A stretch of 64,000 nucleotides of DNA, taken from assembly GCA_022747635.1 (NCBI GenBank), contig JAKTNV010000027.1, forward strand, positions 1,095,501 through 1,159,500, in the 5' to 3' direction. How positions within the stretch are numbered: position 1 is the first letter of the stretch; each line of letters starts with the position of its first letter. Source of the DNA: Hetaerina americana (taxonomy: Eukaryota; Arthropoda; Insecta; Odonata; Calopterygidae). Below, one piece after another: positions 53,640 to 63,995 of the stretch. The position numbers and the translations under genes are program-made. Under the pieces are notes generated by a model. That model ran no database searches, was not told the origin of the DNA, and was given only the letters and a program-made list of their open reading frames with translations.

Positions 53640-55663
53640 TTGGCGAAATTAAAATTATAACATTAAACTGCCGTAGCATTAGAAAGAAAATGTCAGATAT
53701 TGAACATATTTTTGTCAGTTCAAAAGCAGACATAGTAGTTGGAACGGAAAGTTGGCTCACGGGAGATATAGCAAACAATGAGGTTTTTCCAAACGGTTTC
53801 AAAATTTACAGAAGGGACGAACCAAATAGATTGGGTGGGGAAGTAATCATTGCAGTAAAGTCACATCTTAGTAGCCAGCGGTAAGAATGCGACGTAAATG
53901 ACATAGAAAGCGTTTGGTCCAACATAAAGGACCACAACGGCAGAAGCCTATTCATGTGTTCATTTTATAGACCCCCAGATTCTAACACAGATGTCCTACA
54001 CAAGCTGGACGAACAAATATCCACTCTCAGCAGCAGACATAGTAACAGTATTATTATAATTGCTGGTGACACAAATCTACCGTCAATTGACTGGAACACG
54101 TGATGCGTAGGAAAATCTGCCAAAAACCGAGATTCATGCCAAGAACTCCTTCATATATTCACAAAAAACTCCTTAGAACAAATTGTTAAATCACCAACAC
54201 GGGGCCAAAGCCGGCTAGATATCTTTGTGACTTCTACGCCCGAAATCATAACTAACATTGAAATAATAGACGGAATCAGTGACCAGAGGGCTATTCTTGT
54301 TGAGTTAAAAACTAAGTTCGTCAAAATAAACGAAGTAAAGCGTAAAATATATCTATACAACAAGGCAAATTTTAACGGACTAAGAGAATATTTAAAGATA
54401 AAATTACCAGAATACAAGACAAAAACATTGACAACCAATACAGAGAACACTTGGAATTATTTCTTAAATATTTTACGGGAAGGAATGAGGACGTACATCC
54501 CGTCCAAACTCAAATGCGACAGTAAGGAACCTAAATGGCACAACGGGGAAGTCAGATCGGCATTAAGAAGGCAAAGAAAGCTACAGTCAAATTTTAAAAA
54601 GTGACGATATAGTTTATATGAATACATCCAAGCAGCAACTAAAAGAATGTCGTAGTAAGACGAAAAGTATTATGCGCACAGCACTACACTCTTTTAAATC
54701 TAAAATGCTAAGCGAATATCTTGAGGAAAATCCAAAGTCATTCTGGTCCTATGTTAGGGAAATACAGGGTAAACGTCCAACTGTTCATCCTTGGAAGACG
54801 GAAAATGGAGAAATCATTACAGATAGCGTGAAAAAGGAAAATATTTTAAACCATTTTTTCCAGAGCGTCTACAAAAAAAACACAAACGCACCAAACGATC
54901 CTCCACACCCACCCGGGGAACACATGAGCGATCTTACACTGACCAAGCAGGGAATAGTACATCTTTTCCGTAGTATCAAAGCACACAAGGCACCTGGTCC
55001 GGAAGAAATACCTGCTAGAGTATTAAAGAAATTAGCTGAAGACATTGCCCCGTTTTTACACAATGTTTTTCTAAAATCGATAGAAGAAGGCTCAGTACCT
55101 CGCGACTGGAGGCTAGCTCATACAACTCCCATCTATAAATGTGGCGATAGGGATAAACCAACCGAATGGTGGATAATAGGTTACATTTTCTGTGTTATTT
55201 TGAGGCAGGTTACTTATCTGAGGACGTTAAAGACATAATACATGTCCCGAATTGCTATGGTGGATCAGTACGTAAAATCAGGGAGATTTATTGTGGACCG
55301 GATAGACTTAAAATGTTGTTCCTTCCTCGAACCTTTAGAGATCAAAATAGTAATGGCGTTAGAGATAATTAGAAAATTCAATGTTTATATTTTGTCGACA
55401 TCCTGCATGTTATTTTTTAATTTAATGGACCCATCTTTTTAACAGTTCTACCGAATGATTTGAATACAAGTATTATTGTTATTAAATATTGTTTTGCATG
55501 AAAGTACTTTCTTTCGTGTGATTAACATTTTATGAGGGAATGATCAGGCTAATAATTGTGTAGAGGTAACATGATTGGGATTGAACATGGATGGCTAATA
55601 GCCTAACATCCATTTGCCACATGCCCTTGCGACGGCTTGCGGGATATCGTGTAGATGTAGTTC
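53640..55663 (+). mobile_element. LINE-A, longest copy: endonuclease, partial RT and 3' end
   Basis: The copy starts at the endonuclease domain (GEIKIITLNCRSIRKK) and reads in broken pieces through ADIVVGTESWL (catalytic Glu region), SFYRPPDSN, IIIAGDTNLPSIDW and the linker to the RT start at about 54860 (NTNAPNDPPHPPGEHMSDLT, IKAHKAPGPEEIPARVLKKL, GSVPRDWRLAHTTPIYKCGD). Near 55170 it jumps to the extreme C-terminus (GYLSEDVKDI, VRKIREIYCGPDRLKM), so the RT core is deleted. The LINE-A UTR and hairpin tail complete it. Stops near 53882 and 54100 and other shifts make it a pseudogene. Confidence 0.9.
54618..55238 (+). pseudogene. LINE-A RT N-terminal part (206-codon open piece)
   Basis: This is the largest unbroken piece of the LINE-A protein. 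It includes the endonuclease-RT linker (EYLEENPKSFWSYVREIQGK) and RT blocks 0-1 up to DRDKPTE, after which the reading changes at the internal deletion. The catalytic motifs (FADD) are absent. Confidence 0.85.
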
Positions 55664-56345
55664 TAGAACTAAGCGAATATTTCATATTAGCCCTTAATAT
55701 TACATAAATGTAATTGTGTATAAACCTGCATAAAATCTTGCAACATGAGACTTGTTCAATTGAGAAGGAATATAGACTTTTTAACGTATAATTTCCGGAG
55801 CAAAGTTTTAATGTTTTGTTGCATTGATAGCTAAATGTGTAATGCATGTGTCGTACAAGTTTTATTGACTGGAATTTGGTATTGAATCAGCGGCAGCTGT
55901 TACAATTTGAACCATGTTCAGTTCGCCTACACCTGTTTCTGATAATAAAAAGCGCTCTCCACGAAATTGTTCCTTCGCATGCGGAAAAGGAAAAAGTATC
56001 AGTGAGCTAGATGATGAGAAATACAATTCACATTGATTCTCATGAAATATTCAGCAACATAATTTGCGATATGCTGTCTTGCGTGAATTAACGTTATGGA
56101 GCTTCCAGCATGGTGCTTAGAAATGTGGCCTTTCGCGATGGATATGGCCTTGGAGGATTTTCAGCACATCACCAACGCATAAGTACTCGTAGTGTCCTGC
56201 ATTTGCTGTTGTATGTGAGCTAGTTTAAAATGCTGATGCACCATTCCCTGAATATGACCCTAACTTTGCCACCACTGTGGCTTTTCACCTGCGAATTAAT
56301 TTGCTCGCGAACAAACTCTCGCACACAAATGAGCAACCTCGCAAC
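55664..56345. other. unassigned spacer
   Basis: Nothing recognised. Confidence 0.4.
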
Positions 56346-56346
56346 C

Positions 56347-56550
56347 TATTTATTTATTTATTTTATTTATTCAGTATTAGTCCGAAAACAGCACATTTTG
56401 GCCTTTACATCGAACTTTTAACGACGATAACAATGGCCACATTTAGAAACACCCAAGCCCTAGATGGAGAGAAACTCACCCAGGCGGAAATCGAACCCGC
56501 GACCCTTGGAATGGCAGACGAGGACGTTACCCCGCCGCCACCGGGGTCGG
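56347..56550 (-). mobile_element. SINE-3 with tRNA-like head and (AAAT)n tail
   Basis: On minus: head with A-box-like GGTGGCGGCGGGGTAACG and B box GGGTTCGATTTCC, body with GGCCATTGTTATCGTCG and TTCGATGTAAAGGCC (short inverted pairs), and tail AATAAATAAATAAATAGG. It is a single copy here, unrelated in body to SINE-1 and SINE-2. Confidence 0.7.
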
Positions 56551-56924
56551 CATTAGTACTTGTGCACAAACACGCCTCCCGTGCAATATTTATTTGGCAA
56601 CGCGTGGGTGTTACCTGATGGAATTTTCAATGTTTCCGATTGCTCTAAAAGTCATTATAGAATATTCCCTCCCGGTGCCAATAGCGATCTTATTCATTCC
56701 AATAGAGAAGTGATGGAGATTCGGAGCCAAATTCATTAGAAATGTATTGTCTAAGCTCTTTAAGCGTTTTAAAACATCTTCTAGTTGCTATACATTAGGA
56801 AATATACTTTTCAGCCTTTTCACCTCCTGTGGCATAACATTGGTTTCTACGAACGATTGTTTCAGGCGAAAGCAAATTTTAAATGCACTCCCGTCTCGCG
56901 GCCTCTCCATTGTCATCAACATCG
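56551..56924. other. unassigned spacer
   Basis: Nothing recognised. Confidence 0.35.
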
Positions 56925-57155
56925 ACATGAATACCCCGCCTCCACCAAAATGGTGTGTGGCAGGGGGCGCAAGCATAAGGTGGGAAGGGTGAGTGATAAG
57001 GGAGGATATGGAAGAGGGAAGTAAATGGGGAACATTTTCGTTGAGAAAATTATCAAACAAACGTGCGAATTAATATGCACGCTGGAGGGAAGACCCAATT
57101 CAAAAGAAGGATTAATTATCCTAATAATTTAGTTATTTCTTATGCGAAAAGAAGG
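56925..57155 (-). mobile_element. LINE-C 3' UTR copy
   Basis: ACATGAATACCCCGCCTCCA, GTGTGTGGCAGGGGGCGCAA, GATAAGGGAGGATATGGAAG and AATTTAGTTATTTC. Confidence 0.7.
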
Positions 57156-57156
57156 T

Positions 57157-57203
57157 ATAAAATATAGCTCCACACCCTAGTAGTGTATGGCTATATTTTA
57201 CAC
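57157..57203. repeat. short inverted repeat
   Basis: TATAAAATATAGCTCCACAC is followed after a short loop by the near-complement GTGTATGGCTATATTTTA. It may be a small hairpin next to LINE-C. Confidence 0.6.
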
Positions 57204-57439
57204 CCAGAGCCATTTATAGCTCAGGCTTTCACCAAAACAAGACAGGTCATACAGAATTAGAAGGATAATAAGACTTTTCAGTTTGAAACTGCTGTCACTG
57301 ACATAATGCCAGTGAAAAATCAATGAAATCCGTGACAATCACGAACATATTACATATGTGTTAAGATCACAATGCAATTTTGTTATTATCTTTGTAGAAA
57401 TAAGTATTCAAATAAAAATTCCCGATCGATATTTGAGAA

Positions 57440-57575
57440 CAATCCTCGTGGCGATAAGGGATTGGAATAACGTTGTCCGACCGCGAAAGGGGTAAAAACA
57501 TTTGAGTCAAAATTAGTCTGTTGTGTATTCAACCCATGCCACACACTCTAGCGGTGGTTTGCAGGACACTAAAAT
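57440..57575 (+). mobile_element. LINE-D 3' tail
   Basis: The complement of the LINE-D UTR (GATAAGGGATTGGAATAACG, TTGTCCGACCGCGAAAGGGG) runs into the hairpin tail (CCATGCCACACACTCTAGCG then GTGGTTTGCAGG). It lies just downstream of the host gene's polyadenylation signal. Confidence 0.7.
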
Positions 57576-57642
57576 ATCGTTCTATATATTCTAATGGGCA
57601 ATAGTCCAAAAAAATGAAAATGACTTATTTTTGAAATATTTC

Positions 57643-57648
57643 TTTATT
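57643..57648 (-). terminator. polyadenylation signal AATAAA
   Basis: On minus, AATAAA lies about 105 nt after the stop codon of the coiled-coil gene (TTTATT on plus). Confidence 0.6.
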
Positions 57649-57752
57649 CAAATCAATTTTGATATCTCTCATTTCATAATATTTAATTAAAAATCTAAAT
57701 ATATATTGAAAATTGACCCACAAAATATTTTTTTCACAGGATTAATCAAAAA

Positions 57753-58238
57753 TTAGATTTGCTGATCATATGCATAATTGCCAGTAAACTCAGCCGGACC
57801 CTGGTAATTCTCTTCGTAGTGTTTCATCATATCAGCCAGATGCAACTTCTTCATGCTTAGTTCATCTTCGAGGTCTTGTAATTCTCTTGCACGTAATACC
57901 TTAATGTCCCTCACATATCCTCTAGTCTCATACAATTCCAGCATTCCCTTCTCCATAAAATCTAAAAGGTGCACATTTCGGCGTTCCAGTTCATCCAGCT
58001 TGTTCAAAAGGGCATTGACATTTCTTGCCAATGCCCTCTCCTTCTCGTCAATTGCCTGTTCCCGTGCCCTCATCGCCATTTCATATGACCACCGCGCAAA
58101 TTGATACTTCCTTTGAGCACGTCTCAAATCTTGGTTAACATTTTCTCTCGCATAGGCTTGTTTCTGGTTGAACTCAGTGTCGCAATCAGCCTGAAGTCGG
58201 TCTTTTGCTCGTTCAATAATGTCTCGAACATGCCTAGA
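57753..58238 (-). CDS. terminal coding exon of the coiled-coil gene
   Basis: The acceptor TTCTTCCTTGTTTAG precedes the exon at 58238, with a branch-like TTCTAAG about 25 nt upstream. The exon keeps one frame for 161 residues with heptad-like spacing and no low-complexity. This exon is the best coding evidence in the window outside mobile elements. Confidence 0.78.
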   Translation of the reverse strand, partial: SRHVRDIIERAKDRLQADCDTEFNQKQAYARENVNQDLRRAQRKYQFARWSYEMAMRAREQAIDEKERALARNVNALLNKLDELERRNVHLLDFMEKGMLELYETRGYVRDIKVLRARELQDLEDELSMKKLHLADMMKHYEENYQGPAEFTGNYAYDQQI

Positions 58239-59212
58239 CTAAACAAGGAAGAATACGATGCTTAGAAATATTCATTCTTTATTATTAATTTATCAATGGA
58301 AATAGAAATGAAAGAGTAAGTTTAAAGGGGTGACTGCATTGAAAGCTTTTTATTATCCGCCATAATGCTGTTCTCATGAATATTTAATGCTGATCTTGGG
58401 TATATATGGGATGAAGTTCATAAAGAAGAGAATGATACATTTTCGTACATGTTTAGAAACTTATCGATGGGTAAAAAATGGGTGGTAGTACGCATATAAT
58501 GGCAATATGCGGAGCATTTGCAATTGTGTTGTCATTTAAATTTGAGCTGCTATACCTCAGTGGATTGTCCTCTACTCATGTCTTGAGGTGCAGTAGCGGG
58601 AATGCATTGATGCTGTGTTGCTCCAGCCCTTGCTTGTTGCCGGTGAATGGGGTATTGTTCACCGCGGCATGGCATCTTTCGACCCGTCGCATTTCTCCTC
58701 TCGTCCTCTCCGCTTCTTTCTCTAATTGTCGGGGAACCCCCTCTTCGCATGTCGTCACCGGCACCTCCTGATATGCTCACGAAGCCGCATGCACCCGGCC
58801 GCCCAGGGAGAGCTCTGGTGGCAACGTAGAGTCGCCCATCTTTCGAGGTGTGATTCACTTGGGGGTCCTTTGGATGGTCTGCAGGCGATTGCTCGCGTCC
58901 TTCAATGAGTCTCGTCACCCAGTCAGGAATCCGGAAGGCACATTCCTCTGTGGGTTGACTTTCTTCAACCGGCTGCTCCTCCCAGTTGAAGCGGATGATG
59001 GTACGTCCTGGGGGAGCGGCTCGTGTGCTTTCGGGGGACTTCTGAGGTAAATTCCCCTCAGAGTCCCTAGAGACATGTCCAGAAGCAAGTTGAGGAATTG
59101 CATATTTCGGGTTCTCATCTATTTTACGCTTAGGGGTTTTGATCGGATCAAGAACTTGATCCATGCCCCCGCTTGTTTGCGCAGGGGTTTGGGAAGCATC
59201 TTGAGACACCAT
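57753..59212 (-). CDS. two-exon gene, coiled-coil protein of unknown function (about 380 aa)
   Basis: Exon 1 codes 59212-58556 (219 codons) and exon 2 58238-57753 (161 codons and a stop); the intron is 58239-58555. Both ends of the intron are in phase 0. The ATG at 59212 has a good context (A at -3, G at +4). Exon 1 is hydrophilic and probably disordered, with one ordered-looking stretch (GRTIIRFNWEEQPVEE, FRIPDWVTRLIEG). Exon 2 is a long, highly charged coiled coil (VRDIIERAKDRLQADCDTEF, AMRAREQAIDEKERALARNV, NALLNKLDELERR) ending in NYAYDQQI. No signal peptide or membrane segment. I do not recognise the family; a cytoskeletal or ciliary role would be a guess. The exon 1 frame could be wrong toward its 3' half, because a second frame is open at 58576-58764. 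Confidence 0.65.
58239..58555 (-). other. intron of the coiled-coil gene
   Basis: 317 bp, donor GAG/GTATAG at 58556/58555 and acceptor TTGTTTAG at 58239. Reading through the donor meets a stop at once (TAG at 58552-58550), as expected for a real intron. Confidence 0.65.
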
Positions 59213-59334
59213 TGTGCGTGCGTCAAACAGAAGAAATAGTCTTCCATTACTATTTGACCTCCAGAACACTGCTTTCCGTAGAGAGCATCACTTCCATTGC
59301 ACGACGCCATTATAGCAATTGCGCTTGTGGTGTA

Positions 59335-59341
59335 CTATATA
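59335..59341 (-). promoter_or_regulatory. TATA-like box of the coiled-coil gene
   Basis: On minus TATATAG lies about 125 nt upstream of the ATG at 59212. Transcription would start near 59305-59310. An ATG at 59310 opens a 63-codon frame overlapping the main one; it is used only if transcription starts upstream of it. Confidence 0.4.
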
Positions 59342-59399
59342 TTAAGAGTATATCAAGTGATAAAGCGAACCGAAAAGTAAATTTCTCTTCACAACTTCA

Positions 59400-59574
59400 C
59401 CACTGATAGCGTTTTGAGTATCGGTAACTACACATATGTTTTGGGCAGTATTGTTGCGATATCTCCTTGGTTCTCATTGTTATAATTCCCGTAAACATGA
59501 ATAAATGTATGCATTAAAATAAATAATTAATATATCTATGTTTTTATTCTAAGAAAAATGATGAACATGTCGCA
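59400..59574. other. unassigned spacer
   Basis: AT-rich; nothing recognised. Confidence 0.35.
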
Positions 59575-59725
59575 TCCGGCATTATAGATATAACTAGACC
59601 CCCTAATTACCATGGTAGGGCCGACAATGGACACAAAATCAGAGAGTTAGACTGTCGCACTGATAGATTCTAGCATTTGCTTTTCCCGCCCACTGTTCGC
59701 GACAGCAATAAAAGCGGGAGCATCT
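59575..59725 (+). mobile_element. LINE RT extreme C-terminal fragment
   Basis: It encodes NYHGRADNGHKIRELDCRTD then RF and a shifted LLFPPTVRDSNK, the same ending (KIRE..xxTDRF..FFPRT.RD) seen in LINE-A and B. No UTR of known type follows. Confidence 0.6.
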
Positions 59726-59765
59726 AAGAAAGTAATACGTACGTGCTGCTGACAACAGGTGTATA

Positions 59766-61065
59766 CGACGTTGTTCCCAGAATTACCCGACCCAACAAAG
59801 AAGACAACAATTTGGAAGAAAATGTATTTGTTTTTCAACATAATCTCCTTTCAGCTCTATACACTTTTCCCAGCGATGTTCCATAAGTTCGATACCCCTT
59901 TTATAATAAGAACTGTTGTACTCCTCAAAATAGCCATTAACTGCCGACATTACTTCTTCACGTTCGGTAAATCTTTGACTACCTACCTATTTCTTCAAGT
60001 TTTCGAACAGAAAATAATCTGACGGGGCTACATGTGGCCAATTAGGTGCATGAGGCATCAATTCAAACTTAAATTCATGAATTCATGACATTTGACCATT
60101 GCAATGCGGATTTGTGAGATGGTGCATGGTCTTGATGAAATAACACTTTTTTCTTAACCAAATGCGGCCGCTGTTGCTTGATTTCTTCGCTCAAAACGTT
60201 GCAATAAGTTCTCGCCAATGGATACCTGCCGTTGATAGTTTTTCCTTTTTCAAGATAGTCAATGAAAATTATTCCACGCGCATCCCAAAAAACCGACGCC
60301 ATGTCCTTGCCCGCAGATAAAATGGTCTTTACCTTCTTTGGAGGCGGTTTTCCCTTTTGAATCCATTGTTTTCATTGTTCTTTTGTCTCGGGTGTGAAGT
60401 AATGGACCCATATTTCATCCATGGTTATAAAACGGCGCAAAAAGTCTGCTATGTTGCTGTGAAACTTTGCTAAACACTCAATTGAAACATCTTCACGACA
60501 CTGTTTTTATTCGAGTGTGAGCAAACGCGGCAGCCATTTTGCACACAGCTTTCTCACGTCCAAATTTTCAGTTAATATGCGATATACCAAACGTTTTGAA
60601 ATGCCTACTATGTCTGATAGCTCGCGCAGTTTGAGTCAACGATCATCCAATATCACTTTGATGACTTTCTTCACTCAGCTTCTGGAGTCGTCACCTCATT
60701 TGGTCGACCAATGCGATCGATGTTCGTGTTGACAGCTCGTTAGGCCTCATTTAAACTCTGCTACCCAATATTTTACTGTTTTGAATGAAGGAACAGACTC
60801 ACCCAGAGTAGAATAATGATTGGGCTGACGCCTTTCAAATAAAAGTATTCTATCACATAACGATAACCAATTGTCTCCATTTTCACAAATTCACTGAAAA
60901 TGTTCACTATTGATGGCTGGCAAGCAAATACTAAACAACGTAGCGTCGTCAAACTTGAAACAAATGCTTCATAAATTGCGTATTTTCTAATATTTCTACC
61001 GTGATACTTTTTAAACAACTACCGCCATCTCTAGGTCAGGCCGGGTACTTATGGGACTAACCTCG
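59766..61065 (-). mobile_element. mariner transposon 11, 1300 bp, degraded
   Basis: Terminal repeats (CGACGTTGTTCCCAGAATTA at the left; complement of CGAGGTTAGTCCCATAAGTA at the right) are flanked by TA. The minus strand reads from VKMETIGYRYVIEYFYLKG (start of the protein, about 60885) through degraded helix-turn-helix sequence, MASVFWDARGIIFIDYLEKG, KKVLFHQDHAPSHKS (second catalytic Asp) and degraded C-terminal sequence near 59880 to about 59830. Many shifts. The subfamily resembles mariner 7. Confidence 0.88.
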
Positions 61066-61103
61066 TACTAGATTAAACTACCACCAAACTCTCATTCAAA
61101 GTC

Positions 61104-61136
61104 TGAAGACCTAACGCCCCCCGCCGTGCGCCTTTC
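61104..61136 (+). mobile_element. partial LINE tail
   Basis: AGACCTAACGCCCCCCGCCG then TGCGCCTT matches the first half of the shared 3' tail on plus, facing the minus-strand LINE-E copy. Confidence 0.45.
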
Positions 61137-61137
61137 A

Positions 61138-61320
61138 GCATCTATCTACATAATATCCCGCAAGCCGCCGCAAGGACGTGTGGCAGGGGGTGATAGGTTT
61201 GCCAGCCAGTCTACATACATTCACTCTATTCCCTCATGCAGCCGGCAAACTGCGATTCACCAAAAACCGTGTGGAAAGGAGGCGACCGAACACTAATCAT
61301 GCAAAATGCTTGCAAGCAAT
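61138..61320 (-). mobile_element. LINE-E 3' end
   Basis: TATCTACATAATATCCCGCA, hairpin GGACGTGTGGCAGGGGGTGA, then the LINE-E UTR (CTACATACATTCACTC, GGAGGCGACCGAACACTAAT). It matches 40123-40395. Confidence 0.7.
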
Positions 61321-61330
61321 ATAAATCCAT

Positions 61331-61603
61331 AAACACAGTAATCAACCCGTAGGTCGGTTTGTTATGGTTAATAGAAGAGTTCACCTATTACTAAGCCCTA
61401 TACGGCGTGGGAAATTCACACATCAGGGTAGGGGGTCCAGTTCCTTTCCCTGTGCCGGTTATGCTTTCCCAGGAAGATTTGGTACCCGAAAAATCATTTT
61501 AGCTTGGGTGGAGCTGCAGGTGCCCAGAGTACCTTAAATAGGAATCGAACCCGGGATCTCCGGTCAGTAGTCCAACGTTCTACCCCCTGGACTACCGCGA
61601 CCC
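61331..61603 (-). mobile_element. SINE-2 copy with tRNA-like head
   Basis: Same order as at 25278-25560: CACAGTAATCAACCCGTAGG, CCCTATACGGCGTGGGA, CCCAGGAAGATTTGGTACCC, B-box complement GGAATCGAACCCGGG and A-box region ACTACCGCGACCCAC. Confidence 0.85.
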
Positions 61604-62034
61604 ACACATTCAATATGTAAATGTATCTCTTGTGAACAGCTTTTGGCAAAGTCATGGTCAATGAATATATATTAAACCCCTGGGTGGAAACACGGATTCT
61701 GGCATAAATTGGCTGAAAAAGCCACAGTCTATTCAAGAAGTGGGACATGAAATAATAAATGACTGTGGTATAAAATAAGGATGGAAAGTGAAATTGGCTG
61801 AACACTTTTCATTGAATGTGTAAGCTTGGCTTTAAAATGTTAGACTAAGTTTAAGAAAATTTTGCTAGAAGAAGAGCATTAGTCGGAATAATTTCTAGCA
61901 CAAGTAATTCATCAGTTTTTTCGGATGCTATATTAACGTAATGGGGCAGCATAGGGTGCTAATGATGTATGCCTGGAAAACATGAGTTAACAAGACGCTC
62001 GGATGGCAATATGTAGGTGCTGAATTTTTGCGTT
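61604..62034. other. unassigned spacer
   Basis: Nothing recognised. Confidence 0.4.
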
Positions 62035-62037
62035 GGT

Positions 62038-62225
62038 TGAAGCATGGCGTGGCAGGGGGTGTTAGGTCATAACCAGTAAAAGGGAACAAAACCACATGCA
62101 AAATCAACACATACATGCAAACCTATACCCAGAGTGGCGTATACATTCATGCAGAAATCCTTCCATTCTACGTGCATGCAAATACATATACTATCATCTA
62201 ACAAATAATTGCACCTTAGGATGCA
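62038..62225 (-). mobile_element. LINE-B2 3' end (truncated)
   Basis: GGCGTGGCAGGGGGTGTTAG, GCGTATACATTCATGCAGAA and TCTAACAAATAATTGCACCT; the last block matches the B2 copies at 52640 and 63840. Confidence 0.7.
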
Positions 62226-63085
62226 GTAAGAAATATATACAATTTAGCCATAATTTATATTATTATTTAGAAATTTATCCAATTTATTCAAAGCACTATC
62301 TATAGAAATGCGTACATTGGGTATCTATTTTAAGAATTTTCAACGTTATTAAAAATCACTTTTGCCTGATATTATTAATGTTTTAACGCTGTTTACACAT
62401 GGTAGAAGATACCGAATGGGTACATTTCGACTCTTCAAAATGTAAAATTTATTATGAGTGGCCGTAAACATTTATATGAACACCGATTTGATATTGTATC
62501 GTATTTTCGGAATGATTTATCTGATATGCTCGTTCGTGGTTTTGATATCGCCATCAATCCGCCATGTCACATGCCTGGATTTTAATATGGCGGTATGACA
62601 TCACCTGAGCGAGCCAATAATATAAAAGCCTTTGCTAATGCCATCCATGTAGGACTGTCCCCATTTTCTTGCGGCCACGTGTAGACAGTCAGTCGATCGA
62701 TTGGTCACTGGATGACTATTTCAAGCGCGTAATTCGAATGGCTTATCGGTTGTAGTGCCCTTTTATCTTATTTATGGACCAGCAATAACAATAAACACCA
62801 TTCCCGCCGGGTTATTATTTTATATCCCCCTAAACATGTAATTAGGTCATCATTCCCTAGACGGCGCGCCCGCCGTGAAGCGTGCGTTTACGGTGAGCGA
62901 ATGAATAATGAAAAGCGTGAGCAGGTTCCGAGTACTACCGCTATGCCGAACTCTTATCGCAGTTTTAACATGTTTGGGGGGGGGGCATTTGAAACGAGAA
63001 GGGAAGAGAGGGACTTCCGAGAAAGTAGATGCAGAACCATTAAGATATTTCTCCCCACCCTCTCCACTCCATATTCGTACCTCCG
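62226..63085. other. unassigned region
   Basis: AT-rich to 62800, then mixed. Frames on both strands at 62850-63380 overlap and have no domain. Confidence 0.4.
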
Positions 63086-63120
63086 AGGGCGAAACGTTTT
63101 CCCCGAAAACGTTTCGCCCT
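63086..63120. repeat. perfect 15-bp inverted repeat, 5-nt loop
   Basis: AGGGCGAAACGTTTT and its exact complement surround CCCCG. It lies in a region without assigned genes. Confidence 0.9.
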
Positions 63121-63357
63121 GAATTCGGGGAAACTATCCACTTAGCCACGACGAGACGTTTCCTTTTATTTTTCAATTCGGTTGCAATAAACCCTCTCTC
63201 CACGCCCCTGTTTGAGCCTCTTCAGTCACTAGGAACCCATTCCGCTCCCGTTTTGGGGAAGGATATTTTTGGCGAACCGAATTCGGCGTCGTTCGGAGCA
63301 TTAACCCGGGGCCCCGGCCCGTTTCGATGGGGGGAGAGACGGGGGTGGAAACAAGGA

Positions 63358-63640
63358 GGGTATGTCCACATAATACCCTAGCAAGCCGCCGCAGGGGCGT
63401 GTGGCGAGGATTCTTGGATCACCACACGCAAAAGAGAATAAAACCACATGCTAAACCAAACAAATTCATGCAAACCTACACCCAGAGGGGTGAATGCGAT
63501 ATAAATGCAAAAACCTTTTTAACTTACAGGCATGCAAATACATGTATTAACAACTAACATACACATTCACCCACGAGTGTATTAAAAATCTATTCAATAA
63601 CGTGCAAATTTGTATACGTGCCAGAGGAATTCTATTCAGA
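63358..63640 (-). mobile_element. LINE-B 3' end (truncated)
   Basis: TGTCCACATAATACCC, hairpin GCCGCCGCAGGGGCGTGTGG, then LINE-B UTR (CATGCAAACCTACACCCAGA, AACCTTTTTAACTTACAGGC). Confidence 0.78.
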
Positions 63641-63647
63641 AATTCAA

Positions 63648-63995
63648 AACATCTACATCTACATAATACCCCGCAAACCGCCGCAAGGGCGTGTGGCGGG
63701 GGGTATTAGGTTACCCCCCGTAAAAAGGAACAATACCACATGCAAAATCAACACATAAATGCAAAACTATACTCACAGTGGCATATACATCCATGCAAAA
63801 ATCCATTCATTCTACACGCATGCAAATACATATACTATTATCTAACAAATAATTTCTCCAATAACGTGCCATTAGAAAAGTGGGAAGGCGAAATTCCTCT
63901 ACCACATGGACATGCTACATAAAACGGTCTCCTCCCCAAGGACACAGGTAGGGAATGTGACCCAACGCTACAGGTAGCGGGAGCCCCCCCCCCCA
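63648..63995 (-). mobile_element. LINE-B2 copy with tail, runs to the window edge
   Basis: ACATCTACATCTACATAATA, a complete hairpin (CCCCGCAAACCGCCGC...GTGTGGCGGGG), the B2 UTR, then the upstream block (GGTCTCCTCCCCAAGGACAC, TACAGGTAGCGGGAG) that matches 52480-52560 in complement. Confidence 0.78.

Noticed and set aside
53690..53884. Separate small host gene
   Set aside because: It is the endonuclease start of the LINE-A copy.
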